Positions 51,178 through 63,600 of a stretch of DNA of 64,000 bases are shown here, one piece after another (the first letter of the stretch is position 1; each line of letters opens with the position of its first letter). Below the pieces are notes generated by a model. It ran no database searches. It had not been told where the DNA came from and worked only from the letters and a program-made list of their open reading frames with translations. The position numbers were made by a program, and so were the translations under genes. Source of the stretch: Lates calcarifer (lineage: Eukaryota; Chordata; Actinopteri; Centropomidae); NCBI RefSeq assembly GCF_001640805.2, contig NC_066838.1, positions 6,218,601-6,282,600 on the forward strand, written 5' to 3'.

Positions 51178-51222
51178 CGGATCGATACTACCGTATTATC
51201 CTGAGAGGAAAAAAAAAACATA

Positions 51223-51240
51223 CCGAGGTCCAGACCTCGG
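51223..51240. repeat. Short perfect inverted repeat
   Basis: CCGAGGTC and GACCTCGG form 8-bp perfect arms around a CA spacer, just after an A-rich run. It may be part of a transposon end or a chance palindrome. Confidence 0.7.
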
Positions 51241-51936
51241 CGACCTCATAGCTGGTTACGGGGGTGCGTATTGTCTACGTTTAGTCATCTGTCAAACTGA
51301 ACAAACAGTAATAAATAGTACTTGTAATCATGGCATATCGCTCCACTTCTCCCTCCACCCTTCCAGGTTTGGAAGTTCTGGTCCAAAGTAATATTAAATG
51401 TATTTACTTTTTTGATGCTACTGACTCCCCGCATAACTGCAAGGCAGGAAGAGCCAGAGTTGAGGTTCTTAAAGGCTTTAGGAGCAATTTTACCAGCAAC
51501 ATGAGTTAAATTTTTACCTTTAAGAGTAGACGTGGCCTCCAACTTCTTCCAACTTCCATGTTTTAGAATTTGTAGAGGTCCTGTATGGAAAAGACCAGTA
51601 TTTTAGTTTAGTTGTCATGATGTTTTGTTTAACAGTAAATTGTCTTCTAACTACTAACTGCACTGCATCATGTGTGGGAAGTTAAACCATGCCATGTTTT
51701 TAATACAGGGCAGTAAATGTGTGAATTAGAGGTAAGTAAGTATTAGAAGTAGGTACTCTCGTAAGGTTCTCTCTAATCTAGACAGGGCTATGAAGGATTT
51801 AGAAGATTTGGTTATGACAACATTATAGGGCAGTAATGTGTAAATGTTTACAGCTCGTTTCACTACCCTAAAGTGGCCAAAATAATTTGTAGCTTAGAAT
51901 CTGTGTTGCACACAGTTGGACATTGTTCAAAATTGC

Positions 51937-51960
51937 ATTTTTTATTTATTTATTTATTTT
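51937..51960 (+). repeat. (TTTA)n repeat
   Basis: A short run of TTTATTTATTTATTT in the upstream region. Confidence 0.85.
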
Positions 51961-53199
51961 CCAGTTTCCTGCCATCTTAAAACTTGGACTTCACTTCCCA
52001 AATGTAGATCTAGGGACCTCAGTTCTTCAAGGTACCAAGGCTGTCAAAAACCTGTCTCTTCAATATGATATGACTTACTGGAGGATAGCACTGGTTCAGA
52101 GCAACTAATTGTCCACAGTTCTTCAAACCTTTATCAAACGTGGATCTTTAAGTATTAACTCTGGGGTCTTGGACACAATGATATCAAAACTATAGGCTGT
52201 AAAACTATGAGTGCACCCAATGTAAAACTATCTCAATGTACTTCCATGTAAAACTGAACTCTACAGATGAATAGGCGGATGCTAAACTCACACTATGTCA
52301 TATACCATTAAAGATTCCCCTTTTATCGTAAAACTTCCCATAGTTTAAATCTGTAAATGTTACCATATGGCTATTTTGTCAGAGCTCCTCTTTAAGAACA
52401 GACAGTGCGTAAATTTCCACTCCTCAAAAGCTGTAATTTTAACTACCCTTCTATTCCTGGGAAAATGACAGGCTTGGTTATACACAGTTGCTAGAGAGGA
52501 TATTTGCAGAAATTTGTTCAAGTAGGCCTCAGCTCTGACAACTGAGTTAACCCAAACAGACAACTGTCCTTTAAATGGAAAATGATATTACTTGTCAGTG
52601 CTTTTCATGTTCTTTATACAGATTAAGTGGGGATCATGTTTGTGCAAATACTTCTAATACAGGAGAAAACATTCTTCACGCGCTGCTCCTCTGGACAGGC
52701 AGGCTGCAGTTAAAGCAATACTCTTCAAACACAAATAATCCTAAATCAATAACTAACAAGATCTGTAGGATACTGTACAGCCTGGAGCTGCTCCACTGAA
52801 AGTAAATGGCAGACTGACTTTGTGGTCTTAAAGAACATTTTCATTGGCTTCCACATTTATGAGTTTTATTTTATAGCAGTAATGACTAGTTTGAACCATA
52901 AAGTGCGCCCAAATGCAAAAACTCTTAATGTAGCTGTATGTTGATGTCAGACAGAAATCACTGCTGTAATTTGTGGACAAAGCTAACTCTTCCTCTGTTT
53001 CTGGTTTTAGTGTGAGTGTAAATTAGAACTGCAGTGTTCTCACATACAAAAAATAAGTGGTATTTCTTTCTCAACACACTAATTAGAGTATAATACGCTA
53101 AGATAAATGGATGTCCCTGTTGAGTGAAAGTGTTGGAAAACCTTCCTAAAATGACTATGTGTAAAGTGAAAGGTGTCACTTTGTGGTGACAAACCTACA

Positions 53200-53640
53200 G
53201 ACACCCTAGCTCTAGCAGTTTCCCGCCTTAGCTTTAGCATTTTAATGTCTTTTACCTCTCACCTCATTGTTTTGGTTTTCTGTTGCAGAAATTAGGTTCA
53301 GTCTAACCACTCTCATCAATCCTGTTTCCTTGAGCTGCAGGTGGCTGTTTTTAGCAAAAAGTCTCTGGTAAACCCACCCATCAGCAGCTAGAAGCTAAAG
53401 AGTTAGATATTTTCCTTAGCCATTAGTGGAGACTAATATGGAGCTAAAATGTGATGAATGTTGGACTAACCATTATCAAGAGAATGGAAACACGACTTAA
53501 TATTGTTCTGTGCCCGGCTGAATGAGGTAAGGCAATTGTTTGCTAGCATGTTCCCCTGTGACTACTTATATGTCAGATGTTGATGAGTTTGCCAGCTTGT
53601 TCCTTTGGTCCTCTAGTGGCCAAAAAAATTTTTACAAAAA
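53200..53640 (+). repeat. Teleost dispersed repeat (GCTAAAGAG...GTGGCCA type)
   Basis: Recognisable landmarks in order are CAGCTAGAAGCTAAAGAG, GATATTTTCCTTAGCCATTA, GTGGAGACTAATATGGAGCT, GAATGTTGGACTAACC, TGTTTGCTAGCATGTTCCCC, and CCTCTAGTGGCCA close to the right end. This order matches a widespread percomorph-fish interspersed repeat that I recall. The exact borders and the repeat class are uncertain. There is no coding capacity. Confidence 0.55.
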
Positions 53641-56600
53641 TGCACGTAAAATGTAGAGTGCAAAACTTGGTGGGGGCAGATGGTATTTTTAGCCTTTATA
53701 ATTTTTGTGTCAGGAAAAAAAATCCTGAAGATAAGTGTTGATCAGTGCTGTAGATTATCAGTCGTTTTTGCATGTGAACACAAAACACAATTATTGGGAC
53801 GTCTCTTATAATATAAAATTTAACAGACCATAAGAACAACCACACCTCCCTTCTTTATCTACTGACAGCCCTCCTCCTCCAAATATTTCAACACAAAAGC
53901 CCCTGAAACAGCAACAAGCAAGCAAACAAGCTTTAACAAGTATTGGACTGAAAGAAGACATTTCATAGGCTCTTTTGTGAATCAAAGTGTAGGCAGATGC
54001 AGTTACAGCAGGAGATAAAGACAAGCTGGGGAGCAAAGACATCAACCTACATTCCCTCAAAGGGGATTTACTGGCTGACATGGAGAAGGTGTCCTGAAAA
54101 AGCTTGTGCGTTACTTTGCTTGGAACTTCATCGTCACATAGGCGTCAGTTTTATACTCAGCCCTTTAAAAAGCACAGATAAAGATAGATTATGTTGATAG
54201 AAAGAGCCATTTGATGACTGTGTAGTCTTGTAAAACTACCTTTTACAGTCTGAGCTAAGCTAAGTTACGAGTAAACAATATTTGGCAAGAGAAGGGTCAA
54301 ATTTGAAAATGTCAAATATCTGCATGAAAGAGTGGCTCCCAGCAGAGTCATACTGGTCTTGGCTTTAAAAAACCAAAGTGTACTTTTCACAGTTATGACA
54401 GTGATGGATGCAGACTGAGCCTTTTATTATAATCTATTTTGATAAGTTATACTTATGTTGATGGCTCACACAGAGGAACCCATAGCAGCTGGAAAAAGTT
54501 GACTCTGTGTTCAGGCGTGTGTCATTGGAAAGAAAGAGGTGTAACCTGAGATGCAACATTAGCAGCCAAATTGTATGCAGAGCCCTGGGGCTGCATTTCA
54601 CCGAGAAGCAGCTGCATTGCTGCACCCTTGTGTATCACTGCATCATTGACAGTCAGAGAATCACTGTGCAGCTTAGTACTGAAAACCAATCCAGCCTTAG
54701 AGTCTTTGTGTTTGTGTCATGTGATATCTGACAGTGTGTGCCACATAAATAATGCACCACTCCTGCTAAAGTTATTAAGCGTCTTGGAGTTCAGCTTTGT
54801 GTTCTCTTTCAAACATCCCTAATCCTGATAATTTCCTCTGTTTAGTATTCCATGTTTTACATTGCTCTTATAGATAATGTGCAGGCACACTCCCCATAAA
54901 CATTTCACAATATGCAGCACACATGCATACTGAGACATTCCAGGGTTATCAAACAAGGCTGCTGTAGCTCTTGTTTTTCCAGAGGACAGGCCCAGTCCGC
55001 TTTATCCGGTATCAGCATGAGAACAGAGGAGCGAGCCTCGCCTGCCTGGCATCTATCTGACTCAGATCACAGACTTGGTGTCCAGTTTCCAGCCTGTCCT
55101 CTCTCTACTGTCTCCCTGTGCAACAGACCTAGCTGGGGAGAATGGTGTAAATGAAATCATGTGGTGATGTGCTTACCTTGTGAAAGTCAAGTCATTATGG
55201 CAGTGTTTGTGACTAGTATTTGTATGCCTGCAAGACTAGATCTCCGTGTGAGCAGTGTCAGAATGTTGCAAGAGGTTTGATGCATCACTGAACTTCACAT
55301 TGCAGCCTAGATGAGGTTGTTTCCAAACCACATTGTGTTAAAGACACTGTTTGAACAAAATAATCAGAAGTTGGACTTTTCCCCTTCATAAAATGGATGG
55401 TTGTTAAAAAGGGAAACATTAAAATATCTGGCTGTCCTCACAGGTGCTTAATTGTTCATAGTTACAGCATCTAATTTCATGTCTGGATTTGGATTTGCTT
55501 TAAATTTGCACTGAAAGTACTATAACATCTCCCTACTCAAAGCAGAGATGCCTTTGCATACATAGGTTAGATTATATTTAAGTCAATACAATTATTTCCA
55601 CACAAGATCCATATATATTGTCATAAACACAGTGCAGAGACAGTTTTTAAGGGAAAGTTGCCTTTAATTGAATCAACAGAAAATGGCATCTTTTCATTTC
55701 ACAATGCAATATTTGTCCATAATAAATACATTAAATACACTGTGATCATATAAATCCTCTGAAAGGTCTCTGGAGGCTCCAGGACCCCTACAGTGAGTTG
55801 ATAAAATAACCTGAAGCCATCAGTGGACCTGGTTTCCTTCAGTCTATCCACAGGTTACCTGGCCTGGTGGGGTAATGCAGGGGTGAAGTGTCAAAGTGGC
55901 ATATGACAGCAGAGAGACTGACACAACAAGGTAATATGATCTGGATAAGAACGGAGAGGTGGAGCTCCAGAGAGTCTTTCTGCTTGAACATGTGTTAAAA
56001 ATAAAAAATAATAATTTGTTTCACGGTTTTGTTTGTTAAAGGTTTCATGGAGAGATAGAAGAAAGCAAGGGAATCAGCGATGTTGAATTTATGTATGGAA
56101 CAATACTGCAAATATGACAAAACTGTTTAACAAAGAGATTTACTTGAAATATTCAATACCTATGTTTTACCAGTAATGAATATGGAACTACAGCTGCAGA
56201 CCAAGGCCTTGCTTTAACATTAATAACTCTGAGTCTGACAGTCATGAATGGTCAAACACTGGCTGAATACATGTTCACTGTCAGGCATCATATGCAGAGT
56301 TTATGTGTGAAAGTCTTATGCAAAGAGGAGTGGGGAGGTCAACACATGCAAACAAAAATGTAAATACAGAGAAAATAGCTAAAGCCCTCCTCGGTTTCAT
56401 GATACAGAGCAGAGTACAGTTGGAATAGCTTTGGAGTCTGTATTGGTTGTTTTTCATACTAATCATCCTGAAGCACAAGACAATTGTCAGATAGTTTTAC
56501 TTCTGTCTTTGTTGTTCTTGCCATGAGGGCAGACATTTACATTTGCTTAATGTGTTTGAGAAACTGTAGGAATTTCATTAGGTCCCTGTTAAGCTGCAAT

Positions 56601-57707
56601 GTATGAATTGCCTATAGTAACTCACTGCATTTGCATAAGAAAATAGCTTTTCAACTTTGTGTTTCTGTGCAATTCAGATCTATTTTGCAGCTATTAGAAT
56701 GTGTATTAGAAGGTTCATTCAAAGTGGACTGGTTTCCCAAAAAGGTGCACTGTGTCATTCACAACATTACATTGTTTCGTTTTAGGCATTACATATTGTT
56801 TGCTGGATTTACTTAGTGGAGATGTGCTTCATCCTGTGGTTTAGGATGTATATCAGGCACTGATTGACCTAGTGTTAATGTTTATGTCTATCTTGTAGAA
56901 AAGAACAGTTTAAAGGTCTATACAGAAAAAAAAAAAACATTTTGATGAGTCACAGTAGAAGTTATCTCAATGCATTGTATGTATAGAGCAGGTCTAGACC
57001 ATACTCTACATCATAATATAAGAGAAACCCAACAACAAAAAGAGCAGCACTAGGTGACAGTGCAGAGCAAAAACATCTTTTTAAGAGGTGGAAATGTCAA
57101 GCAGAACCAGATTCAGGGTGGGCAGCCATTTGCCTAGACGGGTGGGAGGAGGGGAAGAAGGGGGGTAGAGAACAGGAGAACATAGCGTAATGCAGATTCC
57201 ATGTAAAGATATAAAATGGTCTCAATGATAACAATGTTAGTAATAATAGAAATGACAATTAAAGTAGTAATGACAATAGTATAACAAGAAGGAATAATAC
57301 TAGAAGTAATACTAATAATTTCTATGTATAACTAGGGAAAACTTGGTGTTTTCCTGTGTAACATTATATCCCTCCAACTACAGCACCACTTTCCCAAGAC
57401 ATACAGCAGAGGTAGAAAAGCTGCAGCAAACAGACTGTGTTTAGCTATCTGACAGTTTGCCAGATGGCCTTCTGCTTTGTGGCGTCAAGTCTAAACAGGA
57501 GAGTTGGTTTCACACCTGGTTTTATCCCCCGTGCATTTAACTGGAATGTCAGATAGTTCAGTGCCATGTAGAGCCGCTCCCATTTCTTTTTTCTCTCTCC
57601 AGCTTTCTGTTTTATTTGGAAATACTGCAGTTTTGCATGTGCAGAGTTGAAATGTTTCTTGCTGGTGTCTGGGAAGGAATGAACAAACAGCAAAATACTC
57701 ACCCTCT

Positions 57708-57755
57708 GGGGGCCTGCATGACTCCACCACTGATGGTGGACTCATGCAGGCCCCC
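57708..57755. repeat. 48-bp near-perfect hairpin
   Basis: The outer arms GGGGGCCTGCATGA (57708-57721) and TCATGCAGGCCCCC (57742-57755) are perfectly complementary over 14 bp. A single C:C mismatch follows, then inner arms TCCACCA and TGGTGGA (7 bp) around a CTGA tetraloop. The stem is thus 21 pairs with one mismatch. Flanks are not clearly complementary. The length is short for a pre-miRNA; the origin is unknown. Confidence 0.9.
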
Positions 57756-58934
57756 TTTTCTCTCATTCTCTCACACTCAAATATGTAATGTCTTTCCAAG
57801 TGTTCCTTTCTAATAAAAATGCCAGCCTCACGGTCCTTGAGATTCTTCACCATCACTGCTATCTGTCTTATCTTAGTGGATTGCCATAGATAAGACTGAG
57901 TGGAGACAAGATAAAGGAGTGTCAGTGAGGAACACCATGTAGACTGCATCTGCTTGATTATAGATAATGACCCAGATAAAGTCCCTTCACTTCCTCATGT
58001 CACACATGGCGACTGGATTTGAGTGTGTAATGCCTCCACATAAATGCACAATGAAAAAGTTAGCATCAAGGTCATATGGAATTTTCTGAGTCCATTAAAC
58101 TGCAAAAATCCCCCAAAATGGGGTTATCAAATGCTAATGTCAAATGTGATATGTCAGTATGAGTTTCCTACAAATCATTACATTTAAAACCAGCTGTGAA
58201 ATGTTTACTGGCCATATTGACGGCAGGTCAGCAGTGAATGATAGCGAGCCAGCTTCCATATTGGTTTGTTAGAAGACCTCGCCATCCATCTGCTCCTGCT
58301 CCCGCCTGCTCTTGCTCGTTTATGCAGAGTGGCCACAATTTACTGACGGCCATTTTGTCTAATGGATACCATTCATTCTTTCCCAGCTCTTTGGCAGGCG
58401 CTCACCAGAGTCCATTAGGAGATGAGTCCACTGCAAACTGCCCACAACCACGCCGCTGCAGATGAATGGCAAGATCAAAACCTGTCTGACTCCAAGTGAT
58501 TTAGTCGCCAATGTTAGGCTGATTTTATATTCTGTACCTGTTGGATACTTCTGTTGCTAGATGTGTAATGAGACCATTTTGATGTGAAATTGACTACTCC
58601 GACTCACCATTAATGCACTATGTCATCTCCTCTCTGTTTGACATATTGAATCTCACCATAACAAAAGGATTACCTAGGAAGACAGGGGCCTGTGGTAGAA
58701 ATGATGAGTAATGCCTCTGTGGGAACGCAAACACAATTTTAAGGCAGAGGAACAAACGTTCACTGTTATGCTCCCTGATTAAGGACTTTTTGATGTACAG
58801 GGACGCAGAGTCAAAGGGATTCTCATTTCCATAAGCTGGTCTTAGGTTTCCCCTGAACTGTGATTCATGGATTAGCAATAGTGTTTGATCTATAGGTCTC
58901 ACCAGGGAAGGAAACTTGATCAATTCGTTGACTC

Positions 58935-58956
58935 TGTGTGTGTGTGTGTGTGTGTG
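58935..58956 (+). repeat. (TG)11 microsatellite
   Basis: Eleven uninterrupted TG units followed by a CG-interrupted tail. Confidence 0.95.
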
Positions 58957-60394
58957 CGTGTGTCTGTAGCTGCCCTTCCTAGTCAGGGAGCTGAGCTGTG
59001 TGCCAAAAGAAGAACTAAGCTACTGTCACAAGAAAGTGCAGCATCATCATGTCTCCCTCCTCTGCAGAATTTTTTTGACCCAAAATGGCTGTCCAGTTGC
59101 ATTAGCTAATTGCACACTCCATTGTCTCTGTGCCACTTTGCACTTCATCTGACCAACTGCTGATTCAATCCAGCCACTTAGTCTAATCATTTAATTCTAC
59201 TGCCAGTATCCAGCTTTGACCTGTATCCATCAAAAGGATGTCCGAGATGACTGATTAAGTCATTATGACTCTTACATGTTTACAAATCATTTATCATCTC
59301 CTTTTCTGTCAAACATCCAATAGTGTTCATTGACTGCTGTTGTGGCTAGTTGTACCTTTTATGTGTAGCTATTGTAGGGTACTTGAAAGGTATCCAAGCC
59401 AGAACAGTAGGCCTACATTCACCAACTTCTGCCTCCAAATTAGACTTAATGGAATCACCATACTGAACACTACAGGCACATTGCCCGGGCAGGTGGGTAG
59501 ATGAATTCAAACCAGGATACAATGCTGGGCTGTGGGGGATGATAGTCGCCCGGCATCTAGAAACAGATGTTACCTCATGAATCCTTGCCCAAGAATCTGT
59601 GACTCATACCAAATCCCTCCTTCTGCTTAACACAAATCCCAAAGAACCTGTGGAGGACTGAAATGATGAAGGAGAAAGAACTTGGACTAGAAGGGGGTAA
59701 ATCATAAAGTGTATGACAGGGGGAGGGTAGGATGAAGGTGAAGAGGATTAGCAGATGGATGGATGTTAGACAAATAAGGTGGGTGCAGCAGTGAGTGCAG
59801 GAGTATGCTCACCTTTTCAACCTCTTCACTCTCTCCTCCCTCTGTCTAGATGGAATGACTCCATCAAAAGAGAAATATTCAAAAAGAGTGAAGAGACAAA
59901 GCAGAAAATAAACAGGAGCGACAGCAGAGAAATCAAAGCCTCGGACTGATGAAAGTGCACCCAACATCATGTCTGTCACTTAGCAGAGGAGGCCGGCTGC
60001 CTGTTATGACAAGAGCCCTGGTGCCAGTGAGTGTGCATGAAGTTGTACTGCTCGAGTGGTATTATGTGTGTTTAGGAGTCAAGTGAGTTTCATCTCCCCA
60101 ATACACCCTCACCACCACTTCCTCTGTCTGTGACACAAACAAAATCTCCAGTGAAAGCACACATCCAAAATAAAGGTGAGCATTGGTGATTGAGTGGGTT
60201 GTGAGTGTCTCATCAGTGGAATATGTCTGGCTTGAGGAACAGAGAGAGGCCCTTGGATCCTAAACTGGGAATCTGCTTGCCTTCCCAGTGTCATTACTTG
60301 CTGCCTCACTCTCATTTTCTCCAGGTAAAGAAGTGTAAGGCTGCAGGGCTCTCTTTTTGCTTCACTTCCCTCTGTAAAAACACATCACACACAT

Positions 60395-60397
<3 letters not shown>

Positions 60398-60454
<57 letters not shown>
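60398..60454 (+). repeat. (CA)28 microsatellite
   Basis: Fifty-seven bases of uninterrupted CA, the longest pure dinucleotide tract in the window and likely polymorphic. Confidence 0.97.
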
Positions 60455-60457
<3 letters not shown>

Positions 60458-61771
60458 TAGTATTACACATTATCAAACACGTTTGTGTCTATAAACGATA
60501 AGCTCACACAACTGCAGTGTCACACCAACACACCCTACTTGATGCTGATTACAGTAACAACCTGATTGGACTTTAATTAACTTTATGTAAGTTTGCATGT
60601 TAATCACCAAATTACACACCAATTTAATCTGCAAGAGCAAAAAAGTGCACTCATGTCATTTGCCATTATGTTCCTACTTTTTTGTGACTGTAATGAGCTT
60701 ATGCTCTCAGAATATTAAAAAGCTTCATACTAAGACAACACTGAATATTTCTTCAAAAGCATAAGAAGAACCATCAAACTAAAATACCTGGAGAAAAACT
60801 CTGACTGTGATCTCTTTTAAATTGTTTATTCGCTCCCTATAAATAACCTGTTTTTACTAGAATACAGAGGTCTATCAGAGTAAAAGCCCAAGAGTTTATA
60901 TCTTTCAATAAACACATTAGTAATGGCAGATGTCAGTTTTACTCTGTGCCAAGCGGATTCAAGCCTGCCATTCACTAAGAACAGCAATGGCTCTGAACAC
61001 TAATTTAATACATATTTTCAGACTACTCTAAAACAGATGCTTGACATTAACCTTCATATAAAGTGGTGATCTTTCCTTCAGAGGCTTGTAAAGAGCCAGT
61101 TTAGTTCAGCTGCAGTTGTAACTTTCTGAATGAGGGCTGAATGAGGCACATGATCAGACTTTAAAGCAAATGCTGCTCCAGTTATTAACTGTGAACAGTT
61201 CTGAGTTAAAAAAAAAAAAAAAACATTTCTGACAGAGTCACAGTGACAATGTCGCTGGAGTCAGTCCTGTGACTGTTTCAGGGAGGATGCTACTGCTTTT
61301 AGTGATGCTTTGATGATACAGTGTAAAAAAAGATTAATGGATGCTTTTTTTGTGTGTCACATGGATTTCTTTCTTTCTTGACTGGACATCAACAGAGGAA
61401 CTCCAAAGATATACCTGCTTCTCACTGCTTGTCAGACTGCATTGACACCACTGAAATACATACATTAAAAACCAGTTCTAGTACCCGTACCAGTACCAGT
61501 TCTTTATATTGTTGTGTAAGGTTGGGAGAAAAGTCCACTGGTACTAGGTCTGTTCAGTGGATGGTTAAGTAAGTGGCTGACTAGCTGGAAAGATCACCTT
61601 GACCCAGCTCTTCCAAACAGAAAGGTATAAGCTTGAAAGTGTCAACAATAATTGACAAAAGGACTGACAACAGATAGAGCTTTTATCAAGCAAAGCAACT
61701 TCACCTATTTTGAAATTGAACTGTACTACCCCTCTTGTATGGGACCTCCTGGGACCTTCTAGAGGACTGCT

Positions 61772-61805
61772 CTTGGTCCTCAGACCCCAGGCTGAGAACC
61801 ACTAG
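61772..61805 (-). mobile_element. hAT-like transposon terminus
   Basis: On the minus strand the segment reads CTAGTGGTTCTCAGCC followed by TGGGGTC, close to the CAGTGGTTCTCAA type terminus common to Charlie-like hAT elements. The matching opposite terminus was not found nearby, so only one end is claimed. Confidence 0.45.
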
Positions 61806-62141
61806 TATACCTGTGTCATTGAAAAAGTGAGTGAAATGTTTGTTTTTGAGAGGATGCATCTATCACATCATGACCTCAACTTAAAGACAGCAGAAATCTA
61901 AAAGATGATGACAATTATGGTTCATTTTGATGATGAAAATGCATTTGACATTTAAGGTTCAATTTCGTACAACTGAAAAATAAGAAGGCACAAGTATAAT
62001 TGGTGTTTTGCACTGTGGTAAATGTCACTATTCAAACACTGAGCTTCATCAGGTCAGGTTCAGTATGTTCCTCTCAGTGATATAAGCAGGTTGTTTACCT
62101 GGACAATGTCTCCCCCCTGAGGCTGAAATGTATTTACACTT

Positions 62142-62152
62142 GGGGGGGGGGG
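62142..62152 (+). repeat. G11 homopolymer
   Basis: Eleven G in a row about 110 bp left of the recognisable left repeat of the Tc1-like element. Confidence 0.95.
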
Positions 62153-62263
62153 CAATATAGCCACATAGTATACTCCAGTATACTCTATGTGTACGTATAA
62201 CCTATATTATTTCATGTTGCTTGTTATATTTAAACAAGTTGGTTTTGACATGATATTGTTTGA

Positions 62264-63381
62264 CCACAAATGTGGAAAAAATTGTTGGTACCTCACCATG
62301 AAAAAGAAGAACCCACAACTATCTCTGGAATAATTTGAAACTGACCAAGAAATTAATGGCATCAATCATTGTTGATTCCATGTTTAGCAAAAATCAGACA
62401 TTGCTTTTGATTTTTGAATCAACTGAATATTTGAGATAATAAACCAAATGAAAATGGTTTGGACAAAAACAATGGTACCCTTGGCTCCCTGTGTCAGACA
62501 CAGCAAAGCAGCCCCAAAACATGACTGAGACCCTCCATGTCTCACATTAAGTATGGTGGTCTTTTCTTTTAAAGCTTAATTTTTTCAGTCTGTGAATATA
62601 AAGCTGATGTGACTTCTCAAAAATCTCCAAAGGACATTCTCCCAGAAACTGTAGCTCGTTGACATGAATTTTAGCAAATTCCAGTCTGGCTTTTTTATGT
62701 TATTCTTTCAATAATGGAGTTGTCCTGGGCCTTCATCCATGGAGCCCATTGTTGTCTAAAAGGTGACAGATGGTGTGATCAGATAGTGACTTTACCTGAC
62801 CCACCATCCACACTATCCCTCTGATCAACCTGGGGTTGCATTTCTTCTTGCAGCCATGTCCTGGGAGGCTGACTACAGACCCATGGACCTCATACTTTAT
62901 AATATTTGTAGTCACAGGAACATCAAGGTGCTTGGAGATGGTCTTATAGCCTTTACCTTTAAGATGGTTATCTACAGTTTTCTTTCTGAGCTCCTTAGAT
63001 AACTCTCTCCTTTGCTTTCTCTGGTTCATGGTCAGAGTGGTGCACACAATGATACCAAACTAGACAGTGACACGTTTTCTCTCTTTAAATAAGCTGATTG
63101 GCTGAGAAAAAGACTGAAGACACCTGTGACACTAATTAAGGTCAAACAATTAGTTTGAAACATGATCAGAATTCAGTGATTTATTATATTTTTTAGGGGG
63201 AACCAACAAATCTGTCCACGCTAGTTTTAGTATAAACAATAAATCATTTTTCAGTTTTCTCTATCACATAGGCAGGCAGGAATAAATGAGACTATTGCTT
63301 TTAATTTAATCACTTTTCAGGAGGAATGAAGCATTGTTTCAAAACGCTGTAAGGGTACCAGCAAATATGTCCATGTCTGTA
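62264..63381 (-). mobile_element. Decayed Tc1/mariner-type DNA transposon with inverted repeats
   Basis: A transposase-like frame on the minus strand is bracketed by related terminal motifs. The right side has two copies in the same orientation, at 63198-63220 and 63353-63381, each resembling GGTACCAACAAATTTGTCCAC. The left side has an inverted copy at 62264-62292. Two copies about 155 bp apart on one side is the IR/DR arrangement known in Sleeping Beauty-like Tc1 elements. The left outer copy is not visible, so that end may be truncated or eroded. The internal transposase carries stops and deletions, so the element cannot move on its own. Confidence 0.75.
62460..63047 (-). pseudogene. Tc1-like transposase pseudogene
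   Basis: The N-terminal part (62733-63047) is open for 104 codons and shows the paired-type helix-turn-helix of Tc1 transposases (RRELSKELRKKTVDNH, GKGYKTISKHLDVP). The same frame then meets a stop just after GLHG, and a second a dozen codons on. Beyond them conserved pieces remain readable in frame: RPRTTPLLKE, HKKARLEFAKIHVN and SVMFWGCFAVS. The WSDE segment that carries a catalytic acidic residue in this family is not preserved, and the region before GLHG is shorter than in intact Tc1 transposases. I read it as an inactive relic. The family call is firm; the exact subfamily is not determined. Confidence 0.8.
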
Positions 63382-63527
63382 TGTGCTTACAAATATAACT
63401 GCAAATATCTGTAAAAGTTTTAGTAACTGATTATGTTGAATCCCTATTACTGCTGCACAGTCATTATCAAAATGTTCTCTCTTATTATTCTTTTTTTGTG
63501 TGTTAAATATTCTGTTATTTGTTGTTG

Positions 63528-63600
63528 TTCTCATCTCATCTCACCTTCTTTCATCTCATCTATCTTTATCTACTGTAATCTATCATTATCTTCTCATAAT
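63528..63600 (+). repeat. Low-complexity TCATC/TATC tract
   Basis: Imperfect TCATC, TATCT and TTATC units over about 70 bases just right of the Tc1-like element. Confidence 0.75.

Noticed and set aside
57491..57949. Minus-strand open frame of 152 codons across the hairpin
   Set aside because: No family resemblance; the hairpin and flanks are unlikely coding sequence.
58935..60454. Regularly spaced repeats that might suggest an array
   Set aside because: They are simple dinucleotide microsatellites without spacers; nothing resembles a CRISPR array.
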